Shown one piece after another: positions 31,812-41,470 of a stretch of DNA of 64,000 bases (the first letter of the stretch is position 1; every line of letters begins with the position of its first letter). The stretch covers positions 1-64,000 of the forward strand of contig NZ_SATR01000003.1 in NCBI RefSeq assembly GCF_004551525.1. The letters are read 5' to 3'. The position numbers were made by a program, and so were the translations under genes. The DNA comes from Vibrio ouci. GTDB taxonomy: Bacteria; Pseudomonadota; Gammaproteobacteria; Enterobacterales; Vibrionaceae. Below the pieces are notes generated by a model. It ran no database searches. It was not told where the DNA came from and worked only from the letters and a program-made list of their open reading frames with translations.

Positions 31812-32576
31812 GTGAAAAAAATCATTCTATCGGGCCTGTTTCTTGGTGGCGTGTTGTCGACCAGTGCCTTGGTTCATCTGCCAGCTCAATTTGTGGTGCA
31901 ATACGTTCCGTTACCGAACCAACTTAGTTTAGTCGGCGTAGAAGGGACGGTATGGCAAGGCTCAGCTCACCAAGTGACATGGAATGGCCAAAACTACGGT
32001 CAATTGAACTGGCAATTGAGCCCAAGCCAGTTATTGGCGGCTAAGCTTGAAGCCAAAGTTCGTTTTGGTCGTGGTAGTGATATTCAACTTCAAGGGCGCG
32101 GAGTGGTCGGCTATGCGTCAAGCGGCCCTTATGCCGAGAACGTCATTGCATCAATGCCAGTGACTTCATTGCTCGAAGTGGCGCCTAGTTTACCCGTACC
32201 GCTAGATCTTAATGGTCAAGTTGAGCTGAGTTTGCGCTCTTACGCCTATGCTGCGCCGTTCTGTCAGGCCGCGGAAGGCAGTCTGGTTTGGAATACCGAT
32301 GTGATTGGTTCGCCACTCGCCGAGTTAGCGACAGGGCCGATCGTTGCCCAGTTCAATTGCCAAGACAGCAAGGTTGAGGTGTCTGCCGAGCAGAGTAGTG
32401 ATCAGGTTGTGAGTAGCGCGAATGTGACGTTAGAGCCAAACCGAAGCTATGTCGCGACGGCGTGGTTTAAGCCACAAAGTGATTTTCCTAGTGAGTTAAC
32501 GCAGCAATTGAAGTGGTTGCCGAATCAAGCTGACTCGCAAGGTAAGTTCCCATTTACTTACCGCGGTCGTTTATAA
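31812..32576 (+). CDS. gspN: Type II secretion protein GspN
   Basis: An accessory inner-membrane protein of the secretion system, present in Vibrio clusters but not essential in all. It has 254 residues from GTG 31812, which follows GAGGG and is 4 bases after gspM. It has an N-terminal membrane segment (about 3-20) and a periplasmic beta-rich region. It is the last gene of the operon. Confidence 0.92.
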   Translation: MKKIILSGLFLGGVLSTSALVHLPAQFVVQYVPLPNQLSLVGVEGTVWQGSAHQVTWNGQNYGQLNWQLSPSQLLAAKLEAKVRFGRGSDIQLQGRGVVGYASSGPYAENVIASMPVTSLLEVAPSLPVPLDLNGQVELSLRSYAYAAPFCQAAEGSLVWNTDVIGSPLAELATGPIVAQFNCQDSKVEVSAEQSSDQVVSSANVTLEPNRSYVATAWFKPQSDFPSELTQQLKWLPNQADSQGKFPFTYRGRL

Positions 32577-32606
32577 ATCGCGGCTGTTAGGCATTGTAAG
32601 ATAGAG

Positions 32607-32636
32607 AAAAGGGCAGCTACGAATAGCTGCCCTTTT
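32607..32636 (+). terminator. Terminator between gspN and envZ
   Basis: AAAAGGGCAGCTA pairs with TAGCTGCCCTTTT across CGAA. Both flanks are suitable, so it can end the secretion operon and the convergent envZ transcript. Confidence 0.9.
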
Positions 32637-32637
32637 A

Positions 32638-33945
32638 TTATTTACTGGCTGGGAAGCTGATTTGGACTTTTAATCCGCCGCCACTGCGGTTATTGACGAT
32701 CACTGAGCCATTATGCTGGCTGACGATACGCTTAACGATAGCCAGACCTAATCCAGTCCCTTCACTGCCTCGAGCAGTATCGCCGCGAGTAAAGGGTTCA
32801 AACAGTTTGCCAATCTGGCTCTGCTCAATACCTGGGCCGTTATCTTCGATGCAGACCCACACCAGTTTATTGTCAGCGGTGATGCCAGTGCTGACTTTAA
32901 TCCAGTCATTACCATAGCGAATCGCATTGGTGACTAGGTTGCTGACAGCGCGTTTAATCGCAATTGGGCTACCAATTGTCTCTTTGAGCGGCTGGTGGAG
33001 CTCGGTTTCAATCTGAACCTCATAGCCGCCCTCAGACGATGCTACATCATTGGCAATATCATTCAGATCGACGGGAATGAAAGAGTCTTTGTTAACTGGC
33101 TTTAGGTAGTCCATAAATTGACTGATGATTTCATTACACTCTTCGGTATCACTGATGATGCCCTCGGCAAGATAACTGTCTTCTGGCGACATCATCTCTG
33201 TCGCTAAGCGAATACGCGTTAACGGAGTGCGCAAGTCGTGGCTGATCCCCGCCATCAATAAAGCGCGGTCTTCTTCAAGCGCTTGAATGCCTTTCGACAT
33301 CTGATTAAACGCGCGAGTCACTGAGCGTATCTCAGAAGGCCCTTTTTCTGGCAGTGGTGGAGGAATCTCGCCGCGGCCTACGCCTTTTGCTGCCTTTTCT
33401 AGCGCGATCAGTGGGCGGTTTTGTAAGCGGATAAACAGCCAACCACCGGCAACAATTAATAGTGCCATGATTAAGCTATTGCGAAATAGCGGAGTGAAGT
33501 CCTCTTCTTGCAGCTCAGAAAGCGGGATACGTAGCAACGAGTCGGGTAGCGACTCAATCTGCATCCACAGTACATAACTGTCACTGCCCAGCATCATACG
33601 CACATCAGTTGGGGAACCGAGCTCATGGGTCATCTCTTCACTCATCAGGTCGATAGTCACCGCATGGTAGTACTCATCTGCCATTGGGCTGTCTTTAGCG
33701 TGAATTGTCACCCCAAGCTGCTCTAGAACACGGCGGCGCAGTGGCGCATCCATTTCTAGCTCATCTGCCATGATCTCTGAATCATCCAGCATCAAGTTGA
33801 TTTCGTGGCCAAGGATCTTATTGAACTGCTGCAAGCTAGGCATTAGAGCGTAGTTGAACACGGCGTAATAAGAGTAAACCTGACTGGCAATCAGTAGGGT
33901 CAGGAAGATAAGTATGGATTGAGTAAATGAGCTGCGGATGCGCAT
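32638..33945 (-). CDS. envZ: Osmosensor histidine kinase EnvZ
   Basis: An inner-membrane sensor kinase/phosphatase for OmpR. It has 435 residues: membrane helix 1 at about 9-30, a periplasmic region to about 153, membrane helix 2 at about 155-173, HAMP (about 175-228), phospho-acceptor His236 in [15 protein letters not shown], and a HATPase with [16 protein letters not shown] and GTGLGLAIV. It follows ompR with an 81-base gap that holds a strong hairpin. Confidence 0.96.
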   Translation of the reverse strand: MRIRSSFTQSILIFLTLLIASQVYSYYAVFNYALMPSLQQFNKILGHEINLMLDDSEIMADELEMDAPLRRRVLEQLGVTIHAKDSPMADEYYHAVTIDLMSEEMTHELGSPTDVRMMLGSDSYVLWMQIESLPDSLLRIPLSELQEEDFTPLFRNSLIMALLIVAGGWLFIRLQNRPLIALEKAAKGVGRGEIPPPLPEKGPSEIRSVTRAFNQMSKGIQALEEDRALLMAGISHDLRTPLTRIRLATEMMSPEDSYLAEGIISDTEECNEIISQFMDYLKPVNKDSFIPVDLNDIANDVASSEGGYEVQIETELHQPLKETIGSPIAIKRAVSNLVTNAIRYGNDWIKVSTGITADNKLVWVCIEDNGPGIEQSQIGKLFEPFTRGDTARGSEGTGLGLAIVKRIVSQHNGSVIVNNRSGGGLKVQISFPASK

Positions 33946-33979
33946 AACACCAACCTTGAGCGAGTTACGGTGGTCAAAA

Positions 33980-34009
33980 CAAAGAGTGCGAGACTTGGTC
34001 TCGCACTCT
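33980..34009 (-). terminator. Terminator-like hairpin between ompR and envZ
   Basis: A perfect 11-bp stem, AGAGTGCGAGA/TCTCGCACTCT, with a CTTGG loop, is followed on the minus strand by TTTGTTTTG. It begins within 20 bases of the ompR stop and ends about 35 bases before envZ. It looks like a partial terminator that would lower envZ relative to ompR. Confidence 0.7.
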
Positions 34010-34026
34010 ATCAGTAGTTGTTTATT

Positions 34027-34746
34027 TTAGGCTTCTTTACCGTCTGGGACAAAGACGTAACCTAAGCCCCACACGGTTTGAATGTAGCGGGGTTTGCTTG
34101 GGTCAACCTCAAGCATGCGGCGTAAGCGAGAGATTTGCACGTCAATCGAGCGCTCCATCGCAGAGTACTCGCGGCCACGTGCCATGTTCATCAATTTGTC
34201 ACGCGACATAGGTTCGCGCGCATTGGTGACCAGTGCTTTAAGAACCGCAAATTCACCGGAGGTAAGTGGCATCGCTTCATCGTCACGGAACATTTCACGC
34301 GTGCCTAGGTTTAAGCGGAAGTCACCAAACTCAACCACAGACTCTTCACTGCTTGGTGCGCCAGGCAGTTCAGTAGTTTGACGGCGCAGTACCGCTTTAA
34401 TACGAGCCAAAAGCTCACGCGGGTTAAACGGTTTTGGTAGGTAGTCGTCAGCACCCACTTCAAGACCAACGATACGGTCAATCTCATCGCCTTTTGCGGT
34501 CAGCATAAGGATAGGAAGAGTGCTGTTTGCATTACGTAGACGGCGACAAATGGATAGGCCATCTTCACCTGGTAGCATTAAGTCTAATACCATCAAGTGG
34601 AAAGTCTCACGCGTTAGCAGGCGGTCCATCTGCTCACTGTTAGCGACACTGCGAACTTGGAATCCTTGTTCAGACAAGTAACGTTCTAGTAGTGCACGAA
34701 GTCGTGCATCATCATCGACAACTAAGATTTTGTGATTTTCTTGCAT
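34027..34746 (-). CDS. ompR: Osmoregulation response regulator OmpR
   Basis: A DNA-binding response regulator for porin and other envelope genes. It has 239 residues: a receiver domain with phospho-acceptor Asp55 (LMVLDLMLPGEDG), and a C-terminal winged helix with the typical SRLRRMLEVDPSKPRYIQTVWGLGYVF region. Divergent from greB. Confidence 0.98.
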   Translation of the reverse strand: MQENHKILVVDDDARLRALLERYLSEQGFQVRSVANSEQMDRLLTRETFHLMVLDLMLPGEDGLSICRRLRNANSTLPILMLTAKGDEIDRIVGLEVGADDYLPKPFNPRELLARIKAVLRRQTTELPGAPSSEESVVEFGDFRLNLGTREMFRDDEAMPLTSGEFAVLKALVTNAREPMSRDKLMNMARGREYSAMERSIDVQISRLRRMLEVDPSKPRYIQTVWGLGYVFVPDGKEA

Positions 34747-34921
34747 GTAATGGTTCCACCTATTGAATAAGCTTACGCAAACTTTGGGTAATGGAATGTT
34801 TACTCAATTGCGCAGCTTAAAATGTAACACTGTTCCAGTTCTATTGGCGCAAAGAATTGTTAACGTTTATTTCCTTTTTAGCTAATGTATATCTGAACTT
34901 CAATTTAATAGCGTCAGAAAT

Positions 34922-35398
34922 ATGAAAACAAACCTAATTACGCGAGAAGGTTATGATCGACTTAAGCAAGAGCTCGATTTTTTGTGGAGAGAAGATCGCC
35001 CCGAAGTCACCAAAAAAGTGACTTGGGCGGCGAGCCTTGGCGATCGCAGCGAAAATGCTGACTATCAGTACAATAAGAAGCGTCTGCGTGAGATCGATCG
35101 CCGCGTTCGTTACCTGCGCAAGCGCTTAGAGCAGGTCAAAGTAGTCGATTACTCTCCGCAACAAGAGGGCAAGGTCTTCTTTGGTGCTTGGGTTGAGATT
35201 GAAAATGAAGATGGCGATACCAAAGCGTTTCGCATTGTTGGGCCGGACGAAATTTATGGTGATGCCAAAGGCTACATTTCGATTGATTCACCAATGGCGC
35301 GAGCGTTACTGAAAAAAGAAGTCGATGATGAGTTTAGCGTTAAAACGCCAGAGGGCTTCAAAGAGTGGTTTGTAAACAGTATCCGCTATAGTGAGTAG
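34922..35398 (+). CDS. greB: Transcription elongation factor GreB
   Basis: Restarts backtracked RNA polymerase by stimulating transcript cleavage. It has 158 residues: an N-terminal coiled coil (1-75) with the tip acidic pair in GDRSENADYQYNKKRL, and a C-terminal FKBP-like domain. No clear ribosome site is seen before ATG 34922. GreB rather than GreA is indicated by the basic RRVRYLRKRLEQ patch. Confidence 0.96.
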   Translation: MKTNLITREGYDRLKQELDFLWREDRPEVTKKVTWAASLGDRSENADYQYNKKRLREIDRRVRYLRKRLEQVKVVDYSPQQEGKVFFGAWVEIENEDGDTKAFRIVGPDEIYGDAKGYISIDSPMARALLKKEVDDEFSVKTPEGFKEWFVNSIRYSE

Positions 35399-35427
35399 CG
35401 GCGAGGTTACTCATTTAATCGCTAAAC

Positions 35428-35458
35428 AAAAAGTCCCGCATTGAGCGGGACTTTTTTT
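35428..35458 (+). terminator. Terminator of greB
   Basis: AAAGTCCCGC pairs with GCGGGACTTT and is followed by seven T. The A run on the other side lets it work for the converging gene too. Confidence 0.9.
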
Positions 35459-35463
35459 GTTGG

Positions 35464-37350
35464 CTATTTTTCGTAGTCTGGTTTGTCAGTGACGATATAG
35501 TTGCTGTCACTGGCGACCACCGCACCATATTTAAGGAAATTTTTGCCAAGGATCATGCTGTAATGGAATCGGCTGCGGTCTTGCAAATTGACGCGGATTT
35601 TCTTTTCCAAATCGCCAAGCGTGACATGCATTTCAACCACTGGACGCACATTGGCTTTCTCGCCTTGTTTGGCGGTAATCGTCATCGTATCGACTACTTT
35701 GCGGGTGAACTTCTCTTCCATCCCGACATCGTTTTGATAGGTAAAGCTGACCATCTGTTGGCCATCTTTTTTGAACATTTTGATGTTTTGCGCATTGATT
35801 GAGCTGACATCGGCGCCCGTATCGAGCTTCACTGGGAAGTCTAGCCCTTCAACGGTTGCCACTTCGATATGGCCAGCGGTGAACAGCGGGTAGGCATCAA
35901 GTAGGTGATCGGTTCTGGTATTGATCAGCACGCCATCTTTTGACATTTTTTGGCCAATGACAAAGTAGTCTTCCACTTCGTTCTCATCAAGTACATCAAT
36001 CGCATATGGCATCTCGATATTCTTGCCATACAGGTTGAACGTGCCAAACACGACCGGTCTTATTGAATCACCGACACGCAGCTTTTTATTGATTGGCTTA
36101 GAGAACTGCTGCACATCACCTTGCGCATTGGTGAGGTAATAGGTCACCCAATCTTTGCCTTTTTTCTCAAACATCTCGAAGCTGACCACTTTTAGCAGCG
36201 GGGTTTTTACCACTAATGATGGTTCAGCTTTGAGTGGAATACCGTCGAGGACGAGATTCTCTTCTCCTGACACCTGCATCGCTTTGGACTTAGTGTTGAA
36301 TGTTTTCGGAGAGTTACTCAGTAGCGACTTCTTACTGGTATCAATCATAAAACGTTTATTTAAAGTGCCCTTACCAAGGCGAAGCTGAGAGCTGAACTTG
36401 CTTCTATCAGTCAGGTAAACCATCCAGTATTGAGGTGTCTCACTGTTGGTATTAACTGGGACAAAGACCAACGGCTTTTCGTCCCCGCCCACATTGAGCA
36501 TTCTTACTAGTGGCTGGGTCAGTTGGCTTTGTTTGCCGTCATCATCTTCGATAGTAAACGATACTTGCTGATTTTTATCATCGATCTTGATGTTGGTGGC
36601 ATGCAATGAGCTGTAGTTATTTTGCAGTGAATAACTCACCTTCTGGGTTAGCCCGCCTATATCGACACTCTCTTTCTTGCCGATCAGCTGAGCATTTTTT
36701 TGTTCTTGAAGGTAGTCATAGCCTGCGAATACCCAAGCATTATCATCGAGATAGGTTTTACCGACCAAAATCGGCGCCGAAAACTGGTTACGGTTGGTCA
36801 GGTTGACGACAGTATCAACGGTTCTTCCGGCAATGGTGATTGGCATTCTGACTGTCGGGCGAAGAATCGGCTTCTCACTGGTTCGGCTACGGATGGCGCT
36901 AACATCTTCGAGATCATCCGTAATCTCTATCTCTTCACCTGTGTATGGCTGAGAAATGGTGAAGCTGACTTTTACCTGATAGGGAACAAAGGTATTGGCA
37001 TCCCACACCGCTTTTGTGCCCCCAAGGTCATCGATGATTGCCCACAGTAACTCATCATCTTTTAATTTTTGGAACTCGGGGTTCGAGCTGCTGACATGGA
37101 TATTATCGGCATGCATTGAGGTGGTATCAGCGCCGGTATCAATCTTGCCCGCGAACGAGATTCCGTCTAATTCTGGAATATCACTGAGGTAGACACTTTC
37201 AACGCGGCCAAGGACCAGTTTATCGTCGAGTTGGTAAATTGGGCTTTGGGTGGTGGCAGCAATAGGTTCTGCCCAAGCAATTGAACTCGCCAATAATGAG
37301 CTGGCTAAGGCTACCGCCAATGACATTTTATTCATTAAAATTTTCCGCAT
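35464..37350 (-). CDS. Periplasmic retropepsin-like protein with four tandem repeats (PF05618-type, 'ATP-dependent zinc protease' family)
   Basis: A protein of 628 residues with a signal peptide ending near AWA at 25-27. Four copies of one retropepsin-like unit can be aligned by eye: copy 1 at about 48-200, copy 2 at about 228-337, copy 3 at about 367-478 and copy 4 at about 497-612. Copies 1 and 4 carry the catalytic-type motif, KIDTGADTTSMHA (Asp71) and KLDTGADVSSINA (Asp510). Copy 2 has KVSYSLQNNYSSLHA in its place, and copy 3 has no such motif. All copies keep the later RP-V and LTDR/LQDR...LG(K) elements. Family members are often annotated as zinc proteases without proof, and the fold is that of aspartic peptidases. 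ATG 37335 is an alternative start. The target is unknown. It stands alone between greB and tex, without the ATP-grasp ligase often found beside this family. Confidence 0.8.
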   Translation of the reverse strand: MRKILMNKMSLAVALASSLLASSIAWAEPIAATTQSPIYQLDDKLVLGRVESVYLSDIPELDGISFAGKIDTGADTTSMHADNIHVSSSNPEFQKLKDDELLWAIIDDLGGTKAVWDANTFVPYQVKVSFTISQPYTGEEIEITDDLEDVSAIRSRTSEKPILRPTVRMPITIAGRTVDTVVNLTNRNQFSAPILVGKTYLDDNAWVFAGYDYLQEQKNAQLIGKKESVDIGGLTQKVSYSLQNNYSSLHATNIKIDDKNQQVSFTIEDDDGKQSQLTQPLVRMLNVGGDEKPLVFVPVNTNSETPQYWMVYLTDRSKFSSQLRLGKGTLNKRFMIDTSKKSLLSNSPKTFNTKSKAMQVSGEENLVLDGIPLKAEPSLVVKTPLLKVVSFEMFEKKGKDWVTYYLTNAQGDVQQFSKPINKKLRVGDSIRPVVFGTFNLYGKNIEMPYAIDVLDENEVEDYFVIGQKMSKDGVLINTRTDHLLDAYPLFTAGHIEVATVEGLDFPVKLDTGADVSSINAQNIKMFKKDGQQMVSFTYQNDVGMEEKFTRKVVDTMTITAKQGEKANVRPVVEMHVTLGDLEKKIRVNLQDRSRFHYSMILGKNFLKYGAVVASDSNYIVTDKPDYEK

Positions 37351-37606
37351 CAGTCTAAGAGAGAATTTGGGTGTATAGAAAGAGTAGGCAGTTTCTAATC
37401 AAGAAGTCTCGGATTTACCTCTAGTTTTGACACAATTTTGACCAATGTCCTACTGAGCGCCGTAATTTATAGGCTAATTTTCTGCGCTGCGTCGAAAGCA
37501 TTGCAATATCTGATGGTTACCCCAATATATTGAACATACCCAATAGCTTTGAAGCGCACAGAAGCGAAAGCTGAAAACCCACATATAGAATTAAGAGAAC
37601 ACACGG

Positions 37607-39928
37607 ATGAGCCAAGCTATCTGTAATTTGATTGCTCAAGAGCTAAATGTACGCTCAGAGCAAGTCATTGCTGCTGTAAACCTAATTGATGATGGTAATA
37701 CGGTGCCATTTATTGCTCGTTACCGTAAAGAAGTGACCGGTGGCCTTGATGATACCCAGCTGCGTAATCTTGATAGCCGCCTCGCGTACCTACGTGAACT
37801 CAATGAGCGTCGTCAAACCATTCTGAAATCCATTCAAGAACAAGGCAAACTGACTTCTGAGCTGGAAGCGGAAATCAATCAGGCTGACAGTAAGACTCGC
37901 CTAGAAGATTTATACCTACCTTACAAACCTAAGCGTCGAACCAAAGGCCAAATCGCGATTGAAGCAGGTTTAGAGCCTCTGGCTGATAAGTTGTGGAATG
38001 AGCCACAAACCGAGCCAGAAAGCGAAGCTGCAAACTATCTTGATGCTGATAAAGGTATTGTGGATACCAAGGCAGCATTAGATGGCGCGCGTGCTATCGT
38101 GATGGAGCGCATTGCAGAAGACGCCAACTTGCTGGAGAAGATTCGCCATCACCTTAATCGTAGCGCTGAGCTCGTTGCTCGCGTGGTCGATGGTAAGCAG
38201 CAAGAAGGCGAAAAATTTAAAGATTACTTCGAACACAATGAAGCGATCAGCAAAGTGCCGTCTCACCGCGCATTGGCTATGCTGCGTGGTCGTAACGAAG
38301 GTTTCTTAACCTTAGCGATGAATGCGGATCCTGAGCAGGAAGAGGGCGCACGTCAGTCTTACTGTGAGACGATTATCAGCGATCACTACGGTATTTCTCT
38401 CAGCAGCGCTCCTGCTGATGGCTGGCGTAAGCAGGTTATTAGCTGGGCATGGCGTATCAAGGTTTCTATGCACATGGAAACCGAGCTAATGGGCGCTATG
38501 AAAGAGCGTGCTGAAATCGAAGCAATCGAAGTTTTTGCCACTAACCTAAAAGACTTGCTAATGGCTGCGCCAGCGGGTCCTCGTGCAACACTTGGCCTCG
38601 ATCCAGGTCTACGTACAGGTTCAAAAATTGCAGTGGTGGACTCAACCGGTAAAGTACTGGCGACAGAAACTATCTACCCGCATCCACCGCAGAAACAATA
38701 TGACAAGTCGGCACAAGTCGTTGACGCCTTGGTGCGTAAGTACGATGTTGATTTGATTGCGATTGGTAACGGTACGGCTTCACGTGAAACCGACAGCTTT
38801 GTTGCTGACCTGATCAAACGTGGCAACCTTAAGGTGCAGAAAATCATGGTCAGTGAAGCAGGCGCTTCGGTTTACTCGGCGTCAGAGCTCGCTGCAAAAG
38901 AATTCCCTAATCTCGATGTGTCGCTGCGCGGTGCGGTGTCTATCGCACGTCGTCTACAAGACCCATTGGCAGAGCTAGTGAAAATCGACCCGAAATCAAT
39001 CGGTGTAGGCCAGTATCAACATGACGTGAGCCAATCTATGCTCGCTAAACGCCTTGATGCAGTCGTAGAAGACTGTGTAAACGCGGTAGGTGTGGATGTG
39101 AACACCGCTTCGCCTGCACTGTTGACTCGCGTTGCGGGTCTTTCAAGTACCATTGCGCAGAACATTGTTGATTACCGTGATGAGAACGGCCGCTTTGAAG
39201 CGCGTACCACGCTGAAAAAAGTTGCTCGCTTAGGGCCAAAAGCGTTTGAGCAGTGTGCTGGCTTCCTACGTATTATGGATGGCAAAAACCCGCTAGATGC
39301 GTCATCGGTTCACCCAGAAGCTTATCCAGTCGTGAAAGCTATCGCAGAGAAGAACCATAAAGATGTCAAAGGCTTGATTGGTGATACTCAATTCTTGCGT
39401 GGCCTACATGCCGTGGATTACACCGACGAGAGTTTCGGTGTACCTACGGTAACCGACATCATTAAAGAGTTGGATAAGCCGGGCCGTGACCCTCGCCCAG
39501 AGTTTAAGACAGCAACCTTTGCTGACGGGGTGAATTCGGTATCAGATCTTGAACCGGGCATGGTACTGGAAGGTGTGGTATCGAACGTGGCGAACTTTGG
39601 TGCGTTCGTTGATATCGGTGTTCACCAAGATGGTCTAGTGCATATTTCTGCTCTGACTGACCGCTACGTTTCTGACCCGCGTGAAGTGGTTAAAGCGGGC
39701 GATATCGTCAAAGTGAAAGTGATGGAAGTGGACGTGCAGCGTAAACGTATCGGCCTGTCGATGCGCTTAAACGATGAACCAGGACAAGATAACCGTTCTC
39801 AGCGCTCAAGTGCACCACGAGGTCAGCAGCGCCAACCGCAAGGCAATCAGCGTCGCCGCGAAGAATCGAATGGCAACAGCGCAATGGGCGGAGCATTTGC
39901 TGCCGCATTTGCCAAAGCCAAGCGTTAA
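37607..39928 (+). CDS. tex: RNA-binding transcription accessory protein Tex
   Basis: A protein of 773 residues with the Tex layout: an N-terminal helical region, a YqgF/RNase H-like domain (about 325-450, with [14 protein letters not shown]), helix-hairpin-helix motifs (about 490-560), and a C-terminal S1 RNA-binding domain (about 645-720, [26 protein letters not shown]). A Q/R-rich tail ends the protein. It acts on RNA polymerase and RNA in the cytosol, but its exact role is not settled. The start ATG 37607 is preceded by AAGAGAAC. Confidence 0.97.
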   Translation: MSQAICNLIAQELNVRSEQVIAAVNLIDDGNTVPFIARYRKEVTGGLDDTQLRNLDSRLAYLRELNERRQTILKSIQEQGKLTSELEAEINQADSKTRLEDLYLPYKPKRRTKGQIAIEAGLEPLADKLWNEPQTEPESEAANYLDADKGIVDTKAALDGARAIVMERIAEDANLLEKIRHHLNRSAELVARVVDGKQQEGEKFKDYFEHNEAISKVPSHRALAMLRGRNEGFLTLAMNADPEQEEGARQSYCETIISDHYGISLSSAPADGWRKQVISWAWRIKVSMHMETELMGAMKERAEIEAIEVFATNLKDLLMAAPAGPRATLGLDPGLRTGSKIAVVDSTGKVLATETIYPHPPQKQYDKSAQVVDALVRKYDVDLIAIGNGTASRETDSFVADLIKRGNLKVQKIMVSEAGASVYSASELAAKEFPNLDVSLRGAVSIARRLQDPLAELVKIDPKSIGVGQYQHDVSQSMLAKRLDAVVEDCVNAVGVDVNTASPALLTRVAGLSSTIAQNIVDYRDENGRFEARTTLKKVARLGPKAFEQCAGFLRIMDGKNPLDASSVHPEAYPVVKAIAEKNHKDVKGLIGDTQFLRGLHAVDYTDESFGVPTVTDIIKELDKPGRDPRPEFKTATFADGVNSVSDLEPGMVLEGVVSNVANFGAFVDIGVHQDGLVHISALTDRYVSDPREVVKAGDIVKVKVMEVDVQRKRIGLSMRLNDEPGQDNRSQRSSAPRGQQRQPQGNQRRREESNGNSAMGGAFAAAFAKAKR

Positions 39929-39952
39929 TCTGCCGTAAATCGGTAAAAAGAC

Positions 39953-39989
39953 AAATCCCCGCAGTAGTAATACTGGCGGGGATTTTTTT
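39953..39989 (+). terminator. Terminator of tex
   Basis: AAATCCCCGC pairs with GCGGGGATTT, with an inner AGTA/TACT pairing, and is followed by TTTT. Confidence 0.9.
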
Positions 39990-40025
39990 GGGTATTACCT
40001 TATCGAGCTAATGCAAGATAAGGTA

Positions 40026-40496
40026 CTACAACACCGCAATTACATCAGATGGAGTGTTGGGCACAACTGCATGTCCGTAATGAAACTTTATCACCGTCCT
40101 GCGTTTGGCCATCATTCCTTCCGATATCGCCGCATCGATTATGCGCCTCGGCAAGCGAAAGCGCATAGCATAGCCTTTACCTTGATGTTCGCTGTAACTA
40201 TCGAGTGAAAGCAGTTTAAAAAGCCGTTCGATGGTATCTTCGGCCTGATAGTGAGAAGCGGCAACGACATCCTCCACATCATCCGTCTCATAGCTAGGGT
40301 GCTCTGAGGGATCCCATGAAGATTGTTTGCGCCGCTTATCGTCTGCTGTCACTTTTCGTTCGGCGTTGCTCTTGGCTAATGCAATGGTTGGAGCAATTGG
40401 CTCACGGACTTTATTGTCGCGTGCCGCTTGTTCCGTTTGCACATTAACCGATGGGGCGATCAGTGGAACGCTTACGTTCGTAGGTGATACGAGCAT
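40026..40496 (-). CDS. Unassigned conserved-type protein
   Basis: A protein of 156 residues from ATG 40496, chosen because GGAG lies eight bases upstream; the frame is open to 40517. The first 85 residues are low-complexity and rich in P, K, R, D and E, so probably disordered. The last 70 (ERLFKLLSLDSYSEHQGKGYAMRFRLPRRIIDAAISEG and after) look folded, with a mixed helix/strand pattern. No signal peptide, membrane segment or catalytic motif is seen. I do not recognise the family. Next to bioH but with a 125-base gap, so it is probably its own transcript. Confidence 0.75.
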   Translation of the reverse strand: MLVSPTNVSVPLIAPSVNVQTEQAARDNKVREPIAPTIALAKSNAERKVTADDKRRKQSSWDPSEHPSYETDDVEDVVAASHYQAEDTIERLFKLLSLDSYSEHQGKGYAMRFRLPRRIIDAAISEGMMAKRRTVIKFHYGHAVVPNTPSDVIAVL

Positions 40497-40621
40497 TGTT
40501 TGTCTCCTCACGCCCAACCGTTGGAGCGAACACTCCGTCGGTTAGTATATTTATCGACCAGTAGTGACAAATATTTAGCGCCAGCGACAATTATTTGAAT
40601 GTGCCTAATAGAAACAAATGC

Positions 40622-41413
40622 TTAGGCTACAAATTGGCGCACCTTGTGACAAAACTCGTCAAACTCGGTCATAAATGGCGCATGGGAAGAGGCACTAAAG
40701 GTATGACTTTCACTCGCTGGTAGCAGGGTGTCGACATCGCTAGCAACCTTAACTGGCACCAAACCATCAAGTCGGCCATAGAGGCGTAGTGTCGGTGTGG
40801 TTAAGCGTTCTAATTCCGCTCGATAATCGATATCGGCAAGAAGCTTAAGACCCGCTAACAGTGAATCTGGGTTAGGCGCAGGGCGAGAGAGCACGGCTTT
40901 TTTGAGCTGTTTAACATCTTGTCTTGCTGAAGGGCTGCCCATAGCCTGCAGAGCCATAAAGCGCTCGACCGTCAGTTGAAAATCTTCAACCAATTGCTCG
41001 GTAAAGTTGCTGAGTACTTCTGATTTGATTCCGCGCCAACGCTTCTCGGCAGCAAACTTTGGTGAGCTCGCTACAGTAATCAGCTTTTGTACTCGCTCTG
41101 GGTGATTGAGTGCGATATGAGTTGCCAGTAAGCCGCCCAATGACCAACCAAGCCAAACCGCTTGTTGTGGTGCATCTGCTAAAACCTGACTCGCTAACTG
41201 TTCCATATTGGTGAAGCAAGATTGATGGCTATGACCAAAACCAGGGAGATCAACCACATGCACGCGATAGTGTTGGCTAAGAACATCAACAGTTTGCTGC
41301 CATACAGCACCATTCATTCCCCAGCCATGGAGTAGGACGATATCGTCGCCGCTGCCTGCTGTGTGCCAAAATAAAGGTTGTGAGTTGCTCTCGCTATGTA
41401 CCACTTTTTCCAT
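40622..41413 (-). CDS. bioH: Pimeloyl-ACP methyl ester carboxylesterase
   Basis: Removes the methyl group from pimeloyl-ACP methyl ester to end the first stage of biotin synthesis. An alpha/beta hydrolase of 263 residues. Nucleophile Ser91 is in GWSLGG, the oxyanion region is LLHGWGMNG, the acid is in LYGRLDGLVP, and His is in SSHAPF. It is divergent from comF, as E. coli bioH is from gntX. Confidence 0.96.
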   Translation of the reverse strand: MEKVVHSESNSQPLFWHTAGSGDDIVLLHGWGMNGAVWQQTVDVLSQHYRVHVVDLPGFGHSHQSCFTNMEQLASQVLADAPQQAVWLGWSLGGLLATHIALNHPERVQKLITVASSPKFAAEKRWRGIKSEVLSNFTEQLVEDFQLTVERFMALQAMGSPSARQDVKQLKKAVLSRPAPNPDSLLAGLKLLADIDYRAELERLTTPTLRLYGRLDGLVPVKVASDVDTLLPASESHTFSASSHAPFMTEFDEFCHKVRQFVA

Positions 41414-41470
41414 CCTTAAGCGTCAGTTTTGATCGTCACAATGGGCTTTTCCATTGCTGAGATTTTGCTC

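Noticed and set aside
21374..32576. Type II secretion cluster as an acquired island
   Set aside because: Codon use and base content match the flanks, there are no mobility genes or repeats at its ends, and the same cluster is core in Vibrio.
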